Shown here: positions 9,101 through 16,385 of the stretch, piece after piece
Layout of the letters: the number at the start of each line of letters is the position of its first letter
Numbering within the stretch: position 1 is the stretch's first letter
Source: an uncultured Clostridia bacterium
GTDB taxonomy: Bacteria > Bacillota > Clostridia > Lachnospirales > Lachnospiraceae
DNA length: 17,425 nt
Assembly (NCBI GenBank): GCA_947088195.1
Contig: CAMUFS010000021.1
Location: forward strand, 1 to 17,425
Direction: 5' to 3'
The notes under the pieces: model-generated
What the model saw: the letters and a program-made list of their open reading frames with translations, nothing else
What the model was told of the DNA's origin: nothing
The model's database searches: none
Program-made: the position numbers and the translations under genes

Positions 9101-9401
9101 AGATATCATTAGCTTTATCAGACAACGAAGTATAGAGGATGCCCTTATCAGCAAAGAGGAAAGGATTCATAATGCTTTAATAAAAGTTAAGAAAGCGCAC
9201 CCAGAGCTGACAAAGGTGCAGCTTGGATGGCTGGATCGCATTGAATCGCAGTTACTCAAGGAAACAATACTGAACAGGGAAACGTTTGAATCGGCTGCCT
9301 TTGTAAATAAAGGAGGGTATGATGTTATAAATAAAGCATTTGAAAATAAGCTGGAGGAATTTATTTCGGAGATTAATGATGCAATGTATGTGGCAATGTA
9401 A
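6159..9401 (+). CDS. hsdR: Type I restriction enzyme, endonuclease/translocase subunit HsdR
   Basis: This 1080-residue protein is the motor and nuclease subunit of a Type I restriction complex. It translocates DNA with ATP and cuts unmodified DNA at a distance. The first 130 residues form a helical domain resembling DUF4145, often seen at the HsdR N-terminus. The nuclease core follows, with D246 (GGRADYALF) and E260-x-K262 (IEAKK). The helicase motifs are Walker A ATGTGKT (K409), DEAH (509-512), TATP (553-556), motif V TVDLLTTGIDV and motif VI GRATRL (about 761). A long C-terminal region resembling the EcoEI R C-terminal domain would contact the methylase complex. All catalytic motifs appear intact. 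ATG 6159 is preferred because AAGAAGGAG lies 7 bases upstream, whereas an in-frame GTG at 6153 is too close to it. It is the first gene of the hsdR-hsdM-hsdS operon, 20 bp before hsdM. Confidence 0.95.
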   Translation: MGNFTFLKSHWEDLGNMGELAESYVYSDPNTSMMKQGMFAERLVKYMLAYDGIAEPDYDNTHVNRISLLRQNDLLPKDIDNTLYIIRRMRNDAVHSGDDDLKRAKDNLRLTFSLGIWFMQIYGDYTYEPRSYVEPVDMALKAEILEKENRELEAKYIALEAEIEIIRKNGRTDTKRKTIAYQKAINVHLSEAQTRELIDEQLRRAGWAADTQNIRYSKGSRPEKNTYKAIAEWPTDSSLGNGGRADYALFIGETLVAVIEAKKMDTDVFGALNIQAKDYAKNIKARDQKYILKRFQEYYVPFVYATNGRPYLEQYKEKSGIWGLDTREPFNVPTAVAAWPRPEEMILDLQKDIEKANKKLVMTGYEDIENPNGLNLRYYQIEAIKAAEKAIIQDHKKTILIAMATGTGKTRTILGMIYRFLMARRFKRILYLVDRNALGVQTMDTFKEVKIKDLLTLNQIYDVKELKEREFDKDTKVHICTVQSLVKRVLYDDSACRLGSTDYDLIIIDEAHRGYILDREMSDEETLYKDQDDYRSKYRSVIDYFDAIKIALTATPALQTTEIFGSPIYTYDYRTAVVDGYLVDHDAPHIIKTKLSEEGIIFKAGTVVPIYDPVTGQILNSDQLDDDLKFEVDKFNKEVITENFNKTVLAEIAKNIDPNGKGKTLVFAVDDAHADMVTRILQEIYAKQGISPEAIMKITGSIENGNQKRINEVIRKFKNDAFPNIVVTVDLLTTGIDVEEIENLIFLRRIKSRILFEQMLGRATRLCADIGKTHFEIYDAVGVYNVLEPVINMKPVVVNVNTTFEEIIDGFDMLETEEQRRNQVDLIIAKIRRHQSWMSKECKEQFVQITGFEIGEYVKLLKNMDVDKAEKMLKKDKSAFQYIKRISQQHGKVISDAKDEIRVHERGYGNATKPEDYLREFRDFIDTHLNEIAALKVVATRPQDLTRQSLKELKLILDRNHFNETMLNTAWKNMTNNDIAADIISFIRQRSIEDALISKEERIHNALIKVKKAHPELTKVQLGWLDRIESQLLKETILNRETFESAAFVNKGGYDVINKAFENKLEEFISEINDAMYVAM

Positions 9402-9421
9402 ACGGTTAGGAGACATAGAAA

Positions 9422-10861
9422 ATGACAAATAATGAAATTGTGGCAAAGCTGTGGAATCTGTGTAATGTACTTCGGGATGATGGTATTACCTATCAAGATT
9501 ATGTGACAGAGCTTACTTATATTCTTTTTCTGAAAATGGCAAAAGAAACAGGGGCGGAGAAAAATATCCCAGCAGAATATAGATGGGATAGCTTATGTAG
9601 TAAAGATGGTATTGAATTAAAGAAATTCTATGCAACACTTTTGCAGGAATTGGGTGAAAATGGCAGTGGCAAAATTCAACATATATATTCTGGTGCAAGT
9701 AGCAAGATTGACGAGCCAGCGAATCTGAGAAAAATTATTACAAGTATTGATGACCTTGATTGGTACAGTGCGAAAGAAGAGGGGCTTGGAAATTTGTATG
9801 AAGGTCTGTTGGAGAAAAACGCCAACGAAAAAAAATCAGGTGCAGGACAATATTTCACACCACGTGTTCTTATTGATGTTATGACAGAGCTTATCGCGCC
9901 ACAACCGGGAGAAAGATGCAATGACCCTGCGTGTGGCACATATGGATTTATGATCGCTGCTGATAGATATGTGAAGGATCATACAGACGAGCTATTTGAT
10001 TTGTCAGAGGATGAGCAGCACTTTCAAAAATATGAAGCATTTACAGGTGCGGAGCTTGTACATGAAACACACAGACTTGCTCTGATGAATGCTATGCTTC
10101 ATGATATGGAAGGAGAAATATACCTTTGTGATACATTATCAAATCAAGGTAAGATATTAAAGAATTATGATGTTGTGCTTACAAATCCTCCATTTGGGAC
10201 GAAGAAAGGTGGCGAACGCGCCAGCAGAGAGGATCTGACCTACATGACTAGCAATAAACAGCTTAATTTTTTACAGCATATCTATCGTTCTCTCAATGCA
10301 GATGGAAAAGCGAGGGCAGCAGTTGTTTTACCCGATAATGTATTATTTGCGGATAATGATGGTGAGAAAATCCGCAAAGATCTAATGGAAAAATGTAACC
10401 TTCATACCATTTTAAGACTTCCAACAGGGATTTTCTATGCACAGGGAGTTAAGACAAATGTTCTGTTCTTTTATAGAGGCATGAAAGATGAGGGCAATAC
10501 CAAATCCGTGTGGATTTATGATCTTCGTTCCAATATGCCATCTTTTGGTAAAACCAATCCTCTTTCAAGACATCATTTTGATGAATTTATAGAATGTTAT
10601 TGTGCAGGGCATATAGAAGAACGTCAGGAGACGTGGTCTGAGGAGAATCCCAATGGACGTTGGAGAAAGTTTGATTATAACAAGGACATTCTTACAAGAG
10701 ATAAGACAAGCTTGGATATTACATGGATTCGTTCTGAAAATGATGCAGATAATAGGACACTTGCAGAGCTGTTTGCTGAAATGGAAGAAAAGGTTTCAAA
10801 TATCAACAGTGCGGTTGCAGCTCTTAAAAGTCTAATTGGAGATTTGGAGGAAGAGGCTTAA
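9422..10861 (+). CDS. hsdM: Type I restriction-modification system, adenine methyltransferase subunit HsdM
   Basis: This 479-residue protein methylates adenine (N6) using S-adenosylmethionine in complex with HsdS, and also forms part of the restriction complex. The N-terminal helical domain (about residues 1-120) is HsdM_N-like. The methylase domain carries GQYFTPR (about 142-148), the SAM-binding motif DPACGTYGF (168-176, tyrosine where glycine or alanine is common) and catalytic NPPF (255-258). A helical C-terminus (about 450-479) would contact HsdS. AGGAG precedes the ATG by about 9 bases. Its stop codon overlaps the hsdS start by one base (TAATG), which couples their translation. Confidence 0.96.
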   Translation: MTNNEIVAKLWNLCNVLRDDGITYQDYVTELTYILFLKMAKETGAEKNIPAEYRWDSLCSKDGIELKKFYATLLQELGENGSGKIQHIYSGASSKIDEPANLRKIITSIDDLDWYSAKEEGLGNLYEGLLEKNANEKKSGAGQYFTPRVLIDVMTELIAPQPGERCNDPACGTYGFMIAADRYVKDHTDELFDLSEDEQHFQKYEAFTGAELVHETHRLALMNAMLHDMEGEIYLCDTLSNQGKILKNYDVVLTNPPFGTKKGGERASREDLTYMTSNKQLNFLQHIYRSLNADGKARAAVVLPDNVLFADNDGEKIRKDLMEKCNLHTILRLPTGIFYAQGVKTNVLFFYRGMKDEGNTKSVWIYDLRSNMPSFGKTNPLSRHHFDEFIECYCAGHIEERQETWSEENPNGRWRKFDYNKDILTRDKTSLDITWIRSENDADNRTLAELFAEMEEKVSNINSAVAALKSLIGDLEEEA

Positions 10862-12369
10862 TGAATACAAAAGCATTGCGTCAGAAGATGTTGGATTTGG
10901 CTATTCGTGGAAAATTAGTTCCGCAAGACCCAAATGATGAACCAGCGTCGGTTCTTCTTGATAAAATTCGTGCTGAAAAACAGCAAATGGTGAAAGAAGG
11001 AAAGCTGAGAGCAAAAGACATAAAGAATGACACAATTATCTATAAAGATAAGGATAATTTGCATTATGAGAAATTTCAAGATGGAACAGTAAAATGTATA
11101 GAGAATGAGATACCATTTGAGGTGCCTGAAAGATGGAGTTGGTGTAGATTAACCTCTATTTCAAAAGAAATTTTTGCAGGTGGAGATAAGCCAGAAGATG
11201 TTCAAAAAGATCCAGATTCTACACATACAATTCCTATTTTTTCTAACGGGATTGAAAATGACGGATTGTATGGATATACCAGTAAAAGTAGGGTATGTAA
11301 GCCAGCATTAACTGTTTCAGCAAGAGGAACCATAGGATATACATGTATAAGAACATCTCCATTTGTCCCAATTATAAGATTGATTGTTATAATTCCACAA
11401 GAAGAAATATCAATGGAGTATTTACAAATAGTTTTCAATTCTTTATTAGTAAAAAGCGAAGGCTCAAGTATTCCTCAACTAACTGTACCAATAATAACAC
11501 CAAAACTTATACCACTTCCGCCAAAAAATGAACAAAAACGAATAGCATTTTTTGTTACAAATGTACTAGATATTATTAAATATATTGATGAGGAAAAGAA
11601 AAATATTTGTAATATAATATCTGTAACAAAATCCAAAGTTCTTGATCTTGCCATTCGAGGTAAACTTGTCCCACAAGACCCAAATGATGAGCCTGCTTCT
11701 GTTCTTTTAGAACGTATTCGAAAGAAGAAAGAAGAACTGATAAAACAAGGAAAAATCAAGCGTGATAAGAAGGAATCCATTATCTACCGTGGTGATGATA
11801 ACTTTTATTATGAGAAGATAGGTGATGAAATTCGTTGTATTGAAGAAGAGCTACCATTTAAACTACCAGATAATTGGATGTGGTGTAGCTTATCCAATAT
11901 TTCAGATATTATTATGGGTTCATCTCCAAATGGAAAAAATATATGTGAGGATCCGAATTTTCTGGAATTTCATCAAGGGAAAATATACTTTTCAGATCAT
12001 ATAATTTCTTGTAGTAACCAATATACAAAAGAAGTTACAAAGATAGCTGTGCCTAACTCTGTTTTATTATGTGTACGAGCTCCAGTAGGAGAAATTAATT
12101 TAACCGATCGACCTATTTGTATTGGCAGAGGGCTTGCAGCAATAAAACCATATGATTTCATTTCGGAACAATTTCTCTTTTATTGGTTACAAGCATTTAA
12201 ATCAACGCTTGTATCAAAAGCTACTGGAACAACATTTATTGCAATAACCACAGATGTTGTGAAAAGATTGATGATACCAATTCCTCCATTAAAAGAACAA
12301 ATTTATATACTAAACCAAATTAACTTAGTTTTAGATAAAATGAAAGAAATAGAAAAGAGTCTTAGTTAA
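10861..12369 (+). CDS. hsdS: Type I restriction-modification system, specificity subunit HsdS
   Basis: This 502-residue protein chooses the DNA target through two target-recognition domains. The layout is a conserved region at 1-90 (LAIRGKLVPQDPNDEPAS), TRD1 at about 93-235 (from PERWSWCRL to IPLPPKNEQKRI), a central conserved region at about 255-330 that repeats the N-terminal one, and TRD2 at about 333-485 (LPDNWMWCSL to IPIPPLKEQ). The central helix is the spacer that sets the gap in the bipartite target. Two complete half-sites are present, so the subunit looks functional. The target sequence cannot be read from the protein. The gene is translationally coupled to hsdM and closes the operon. 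No second hsdS cassette or invertase is seen in the window. Confidence 0.95.
   Translation: MNTKALRQKMLDLAIRGKLVPQDPNDEPASVLLDKIRAEKQQMVKEGKLRAKDIKNDTIIYKDKDNLHYEKFQDGTVKCIENEIPFEVPERWSWCRLTSISKEIFAGGDKPEDVQKDPDSTHTIPIFSNGIENDGLYGYTSKSRVCKPALTVSARGTIGYTCIRTSPFVPIIRLIVIIPQEEISMEYLQIVFNSLLVKSEGSSIPQLTVPIITPKLIPLPPKNEQKRIAFFVTNVLDIIKYIDEEKKNICNIISVTKSKVLDLAIRGKLVPQDPNDEPASVLLERIRKKKEELIKQGKIKRDKKESIIYRGDDNFYYEKIGDEIRCIEEELPFKLPDNWMWCSLSNISDIIMGSSPNGKNICEDPNFLEFHQGKIYFSDHIISCSNQYTKEVTKIAVPNSVLLCVRAPVGEINLTDRPICIGRGLAAIKPYDFISEQFLFYWLQAFKSTLVSKATGTTFIAITTDVVKRLMIPIPPLKEQIYILNQINLVLDKMKEIEKSLS
10891..10970 (+). repeat. Intragenic repeat in hsdS, copy 1
   Basis: About 80 bp of the N-terminal conserved region are repeated 750 bp downstream at 11641-11720, with about 59 of 80 bases identical. 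A 17-base identical block spans 10924-10940 and 11674-11690. Such repeats reflect the two-fold structure of HsdS and can serve as recombination sites for exchange of recognition domains. Confidence 0.8.
11641..11720 (+). repeat. Intragenic repeat in hsdS, copy 2
   Basis: This is the central conserved region, the partner of 10891-10970 in the same orientation and exactly 750 bp (250 codons) away. Recombination between the copies would delete one recognition domain in frame. Confidence 0.8.
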
Positions 12370-12421
12370 GTTTTTTCTATAGATTATTGTGACATAGTAG
12401 TTATTTCCTTGATATATTTGT

Positions 12422-12593
12422 TAAATCATGTTCGAGAGTGGTCCGCTCAGCGAACTGACTATAGTCCTTCGTCACCGCGCTCCCGCTTAGTGAAAAACGT
12501 AGCGGACACTAAGCTCGTTTAAAACCTCGCTAAGTGCCGACGTTTTTCAATAGGTTCCGTAGGACTATAGTCAGTTCGCTGAGCTATTTTTTT
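12422..12593 (+). repeat. Structured palindromic repeat, copy 1, also likely the hsdS terminator
   Basis: A perfect 24-bp stem (12445-12468 with 12561-12584) encloses a 92-base core and is followed by a seven-T run (12587-12593), the form of a very long intrinsic terminator after hsdS. The core has further pairing: 12491-12500 with 12540-12549 (10 bp), and 12485-12492 with 12507-12514 (8 bp). The two together would make a pseudoknot or alternative folds. The unit starts with TAAATCATG at 12422. A second copy lies inverted at 12895-13063. About 85 of 89 core bases are identical, while the outer stems differ in sequence but both pair perfectly. Confidence 0.85.
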
Positions 12594-12666
12594 GACATGT
12601 TTAGCATGTTCTTTTATTGTCTCTTTTGTAGTAAGGTTTAGAATTAATAAAATGTAATAATAAATA

Positions 12667-12816
12667 CACCAGTTTACAAGTTTTTCTATAATGCCGTAAA
12701 TATAGATGTTTCACACTGTAAAATCGAATAAATATTCAATAATATGGAAATCATTCATTAAATATACAATATTTATTTATTTTTCAGGCTCAAAATCAAA
12801 AAATTGTAAACTGCTG
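12667..12816. mobile_element. MITE-like 150-bp element with 8-bp target duplication
   Basis: The ends are inverted repeats of 19 bp with two mismatches (12667-12685 and 12798-12816), beginning CACCAGTTTACAA on the left and, read inward, CAGCAGTTTACAA on the right. They are flanked exactly by the 8-bp direct repeat AATAAATA (12659-12666 and 12817-12824). The interior is AT-rich and non-coding. The end sequence also occurs at 16297-16311 at the edge of a decayed insertion sequence, so this looks like a non-autonomous derivative of that family. The AT-rich flanks make the duplication less certain than its exact placement suggests. Confidence 0.65.
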
Positions 12817-12894
12817 AATAAATATAAAATATATATATATATTAAAGGACAAAAGTAATTAAATATGCTGAATATCAATGTATTTGGCATACAG

Positions 12895-13063
12895 AAAAAA
12901 GCAGCAGCGCCAAGCTATATATCCTCAAGGAACCTATTGAAAAACGTCGGCACTTAGCGAGGTTTCTCACGAGCTTAGTGTCCGTTACGTTTTTCACTAA
13001 GCGGGAGCGCGGTGACGGAGGATATATAGCTTGGCGCTGCGGACCTTTCTCAAACATGATTTA
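12895..13063 (-). repeat. Structured palindromic repeat, copy 2 (inverted)
   Basis: This is the same unit as at 12422-12593 on the opposite strand. A perfect 22-bp stem (12904-12925 with 13019-13040) encloses a 93-base core, with a six-T run on the minus strand (12895-12900). The core at 12929-13017 is about 85/89 identical to copy 1 and keeps both internal pairings. The outer stem shares only short blocks with copy 1, yet both arms have changed together. It lies upstream of the glyQ promoter and points away from it, so it could terminate leftward transcripts. Confidence 0.85.
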
Positions 13064-13161
13064 TGAAGTAATCAAATTGATTTATCTAAGTTCTTGTCTG
13101 AAAATATTGCAAAAAATAAAGAGAATAGAGGAAGAAGAGATGAAAAAGAACGGGCATTTCG

Positions 13162-13190
13162 TTGACAGCCAGAGAAGCTTGCGGTATAAT
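13162..13190 (+). promoter_or_regulatory. Consensus sigma-A promoter of glyQS
   Basis: TTGACA (13162-13167) and TATAAT (13185-13190) are both perfect and 17 bases apart. Transcription would start near 13197, giving a leader of roughly 85-100 bases. The leader holds one short hairpin (AAATAC at 13209-13214 with GTATTT) and lacks the conserved T-box sequence and its antiterminator. Confidence 0.9.
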
Positions 13191-13279
13191 ATTCCATGAT
13201 TTAGTTTTAAATACCAGATGTATTTGGAATGTGAGAATATGAGAATAAATATAGTGAAAGTGAGGTTAAGAAGCCTATT

Positions 13280-14143
13280 ATGGAGAAAGAATCAATAATG
13301 TATCTTCAGGACCTGAAAATGAAACTTCATGAGTACTGGTCTGCTTATGGCTGTTCCATTATGGAACCGCATGATGTGGAAAAAGGCGCAGGAACGATGA
13401 ATCCGTTTACTTTTTTGGCTGCGCTCGGCGAAAAACCGTATAAGCGTTCCTATGTAGAGCCGTCAAGAAGACCAGCAGATGGCAGATATGGAGATAATCC
13501 AAATCGGTTGTACATGCATCATCAATATCAGGTTATTTTGAAGCCAAGTCCTGATGATGTGGTTGATTTATATATAAAGAGTCTTGAATATATTGGGTTT
13601 AAGCGCGAGGAGCATGATATTCGTTTCTTGGAGGATAACTGGGAGTCACCGACATTGGGAGCCTTTGGAAAAGGGTGGGAGGTGTGGATTGATGGGATGG
13701 AGATAACACAATTCACATTTTTTCAGGTGATTGGTGGTATGGACTGTAAGCCAGTTACTGCAGAGATCACATATGGACTTGAACGAATTGCAATGTATTT
13801 GCAAAATGTAGATAATGTGTATGATCTTCAATATAGTCCAACAGAATGTTACGCTGATATATATAAGCGCAGAGAATATGATAATTCAAAATATAGCTTT
13901 GAAGACTGTGATGCAGAGCAATTATTTAAGGATTTTGATAATTATGAAAAAGAGTGTAAGCGTCTTGTTACAGACTGTAAAAATATTTATTCTGCTTATG
14001 ACTATGCATTGAAATGTTCTCAAACATTTAATGTGCTGGATGCAAGAGGTGCTATTAGTAAAACGGCCCGTAATCATTATATTCAGCGTATTCAAGGTCT
14101 GTTTCGAATATTAGCAAAGCTGTATCGCAGTGAGATTGATTGA
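13280..14143 (+). CDS. glyQ: Glycyl-tRNA synthetase alpha subunit
   Basis: This is the class II catalytic subunit of the two-subunit bacterial glycyl-tRNA synthetase, which joins glycine to tRNA-Gly in the cytoplasm using ATP. It is 287 residues long, close to the family's usual 290-300. Family landmarks are clear: EPHDVEKGAGTMNP, YVEPSRRPADGRYGDNPNR (motif 2 region), HDIRFLEDNWESPTLGAFG, GWEVWIDGMEITQFTFFQ and KPVTAEITYGLERIAMY (motif 3). The first ATG (13280) has only a distant GAGGT. The ATG at 13298 follows GGAG by 12 bases and fits the usual N-terminus (MYLQDLKMKLHEYW), so translation may begin there, giving 281 residues. The glyS start follows 13 bp after the stop, in one operon with a consensus promoter upstream. 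Confidence 0.96.
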   Translation: MEKESIMYLQDLKMKLHEYWSAYGCSIMEPHDVEKGAGTMNPFTFLAALGEKPYKRSYVEPSRRPADGRYGDNPNRLYMHHQYQVILKPSPDDVVDLYIKSLEYIGFKREEHDIRFLEDNWESPTLGAFGKGWEVWIDGMEITQFTFFQVIGGMDCKPVTAEITYGLERIAMYLQNVDNVYDLQYSPTECYADIYKRREYDNSKYSFEDCDAEQLFKDFDNYEKECKRLVTDCKNIYSAYDYALKCSQTFNVLDARGAISKTARNHYIQRIQGLFRILAKLYRSEID

Positions 14144-14156
14144 AAGGGGGAGGAAA

Positions 14157-16220
14157 ATGAACAGACAATCATTTGTATTTGAGATTGGTGTTGAGGAGAT
14201 TCCTTCTCAATATGTGGCAACTATGGCAGATAGCTTCAAGGACAGTGCAGTGAAGCTTTTTCATGAATTGCGATTGGACTATGAAGATATAAAGGTATAT
14301 TTTACACCACGGCGATTTGCATTGCTTGTTAGTGGCTTAGTGGAGGCACAAGAACAGGTTAGTGTGACTGTAAAAGGACCAGCAAAGAAGATAGCTTTTA
14401 ATGAAGATGGCACAGCTTCTAAAGCATTGCAGGGATTTTTGAAAAAGAATCAGAAAACTCTTGAGGATGTATTTACTTTAAGTGATGAGAAAGCAGAGTA
14501 TGTTGCAATTCAGGTGGTTCATGCTGGTGGGAATACCATAGAGATATTGAAGGATGGTCTTGCTAAGCTTATTACTCAGATCTATAACCCGAATCCAATG
14601 CATTGGGGAAATTATAAAATTAAGTTTATCCGGCCAATTCGATGGCTGTTAGCCATGTATGGAGATCAGGTTATTCCCACAGAGATCGAATGTGCAAAGG
14701 CACAAAATCAGTCCTATGGGCATAGAACATTGGCCAATTATGCAATTACAATTTCCAGTGCGGAAAATTATATTTCAGAATTAAGAGAAGCGTTTGTAAT
14801 TGTAGATCAAAATGACAGAAAGAATAGGATTCTCTCGCAGCTGCATGATATAGAAAAAGCACATGGCTTTACGGTAGAGATTGATGACAGTCTTTTGGAT
14901 GAGATCACAAATATTGTTGAGTTCCCTACATGTGCAGTTGGATATTTTGATGAGCGATTTTTAGCATTGCCAGAGTGTATTATCAAAGATCCGCTCAAAA
15001 CACAACAGAGATATTTTCCAGTTTATGTTGATGGAAAGATTAGTAATTGCTTTGTGTATACCCGCAATGGCGGAAGTTATTATATTGACAATGTTACAAG
15101 AGGAAATGAGCGCGTACTTAGACCTAGACTGGAAGACGCGGAGTTCTTTTATGCAAATGATTTAAAAACAACCATGAAAGAGAAGGCTCAAGCATTAAGG
15201 GATGTCGTGTTTGTAGATAAGGGTGGCAGTTATGCGGATAAATCTTATCGAGTTTCTCAGATTGCAAAACGTTTCGCTGCTTATGTTGGTTACAAGGAAA
15301 CAGAGAAAATTGAGAAAACTGCAGAAATTATGAAAGCAGATTTAATATCTTCCGTGGTGAGAGAATATACAAATACACAAGGCTTGGTAGGTGCTGTTTA
15401 TGCTGAGAAGGAAGGATATGAGTCGGATGTTTGCACTGCCATAAAAGAACAATATTTGCCTAATTTCCATGGAGATAAATTGCCCTCAGAAGCATTGTCA
15501 GCAATCATGTCGATTGTAGATAAATTAGATTCTGTTATGTGTTTGAGTTCCGTTGGATTAAAACCGGCAGGTTCGGGTGATCCATATGGACTGAGACGTC
15601 AGGTGTTGGGAATTTTCTTTATTGCACTTGAAAAGGGATTTGATATTGATTTTGACAAATTTATACAAGAATGTGCTTATCTTTATAAAGATAATTTAAG
15701 TGCAGAAAATGAGTCTGTGGAGGAGTATGTAAAATTTATCCAAGCCTTTTTCTATCAGAGATTAAAAGTATTTTTGCATGATGAAAAGGGATTCTCAGTT
15801 GAAGATTTGGATAAAATATCAGTCTCCGATTTGAATATTTATAAATCCGTAAAAAAAGCAGAATTAATTGGAAGAATCTGTGAACATCAATGGTATTTGG
15901 ATTTCCTTCAGATATTTAATCGTATTGTAAAGCTGATAAAAAGCAGCAAAGATACAACCAAAGGCTTTGATAATGGGGTTGTCGATGAAGCAGCAGCGGA
16001 AATGTATGGAGCCTTTGAGAAAGAACGTAGTTCCATTGTAGATGCGATCGATAGCGAAAATTACGAAACGGCAATAAAAAAGATTGCTTCGGTTGGAAAA
16101 TCAATCAACAACTTTATGGAAAATAATATGGCTTTGTGTGATGAAGAAGGAAAACGAATGAATCGTCTTGCATTTTTCTCAGATTTTTGTGAGATATGTG
16201 GGAAGATTATACAGATTTGA
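14157..16220 (+). CDS. glyS: Glycyl-tRNA synthetase beta subunit
   Basis: This 687-residue beta subunit is needed for tRNA binding and full activity of the alpha2-beta2 glycyl-tRNA synthetase. Family landmarks include the N-terminal FEIGVEEIPSQYV, FTPRRFALLV, FIRPIRWLLAMYGDQVIP, RPRLEDAEFFYANDLK, an HD-like region (IMKADLISSVVREYTNTQG, then YLPNFHGDKLP, IVDKLDSV) and the C-terminal DALR-type anticodon-binding region (about 570-680). The in-frame GTG at 14130 lies inside glyQ without a ribosome-binding site. The ATG at 14157 follows GGGGGAGG closely and is chosen. The length is near the family norm and no frameshift is seen. No clear intrinsic terminator follows. Confidence 0.96.
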   Translation: MNRQSFVFEIGVEEIPSQYVATMADSFKDSAVKLFHELRLDYEDIKVYFTPRRFALLVSGLVEAQEQVSVTVKGPAKKIAFNEDGTASKALQGFLKKNQKTLEDVFTLSDEKAEYVAIQVVHAGGNTIEILKDGLAKLITQIYNPNPMHWGNYKIKFIRPIRWLLAMYGDQVIPTEIECAKAQNQSYGHRTLANYAITISSAENYISELREAFVIVDQNDRKNRILSQLHDIEKAHGFTVEIDDSLLDEITNIVEFPTCAVGYFDERFLALPECIIKDPLKTQQRYFPVYVDGKISNCFVYTRNGGSYYIDNVTRGNERVLRPRLEDAEFFYANDLKTTMKEKAQALRDVVFVDKGGSYADKSYRVSQIAKRFAAYVGYKETEKIEKTAEIMKADLISSVVREYTNTQGLVGAVYAEKEGYESDVCTAIKEQYLPNFHGDKLPSEALSAIMSIVDKLDSVMCLSSVGLKPAGSGDPYGLRRQVLGIFFIALEKGFDIDFDKFIQECAYLYKDNLSAENESVEEYVKFIQAFFYQRLKVFLHDEKGFSVEDLDKISVSDLNIYKSVKKAELIGRICEHQWYLDFLQIFNRIVKLIKSSKDTTKGFDNGVVDEAAAEMYGAFEKERSSIVDAIDSENYETAIKKIASVGKSINNFMENNMALCDEEGKRMNRLAFFSDFCEICGKIIQI

Positions 16221-16296
16221 TAAGGCTAGGGAATGTTGTTTTTAACGCTTTTCTCATAAATGATCGGTTTCTTATTTTTTAAGAAATTATAGTTTA

Positions 16297-16385
16297 TACA
16301 CCAGTTTACAAAAATTGATATGATACCTCTAAAGTAACAGATAAAATATAAAAATCTGTCGCTTAGGAGGTATTTTTCATATCAA
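16297..16385 (+). mobile_element. Insertion-sequence left end with leader hairpin (remnant)
   Basis: The 15 bases at 16297-16311 are identical to the left end of the MITE at 12665-12679. A long hairpin follows at once: 16315-16322 with 16378-16385, 16323-16329 with 16367-16373, 16332-16334 with 16362-16364, and 16337-16342 with 16354-16359. It buries an AGGAGG ribosome-binding site (16365-16370). A terminal repeat followed by a hairpin that hides the transposase ribosome-binding site is a known arrangement in several insertion sequences, where it limits expression from outside transcription. The other end is not found. Confidence 0.5.

Noticed and set aside
10861..12369. A phase-variable invertible hsdS locus.
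   Set aside because: The internal repeats are direct, no second hsdS cassette exists in the window, and no site-specific recombinase gene is present.
12821..12842. An alternating AT run that might mark an origin or unwinding element.
   Set aside because: It is simple low-complexity sequence beside an AT-rich mobile element, with no DnaA-box cluster or replication gene.
12422..13063. The two palindromic repeats considered as a CRISPR array.
   Set aside because: There are only two copies, they are inverted and about 170 bp long, and no regular spacers or cas genes are present.
12978..13199. A 73-codon rightward open frame upstream of glyQ.
   Set aside because: Its first part lies inside the structured repeat and its last part covers the glyQ promoter; it has no ribosome-binding site and its codons look non-coding.
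13064..13280. A T-box riboswitch was expected ahead of glyQS.
   Set aside because: No conserved T-box sequence or terminator/antiterminator pair could be found; only a short hairpin is present.
14130..14156. An upstream GTG start that would make GlyS nine residues longer and overlap glyQ.
   Set aside because: The strong GGGGGAGG lies after it and directly before the ATG at 14157, which also gives the usual GlyS N-terminus.
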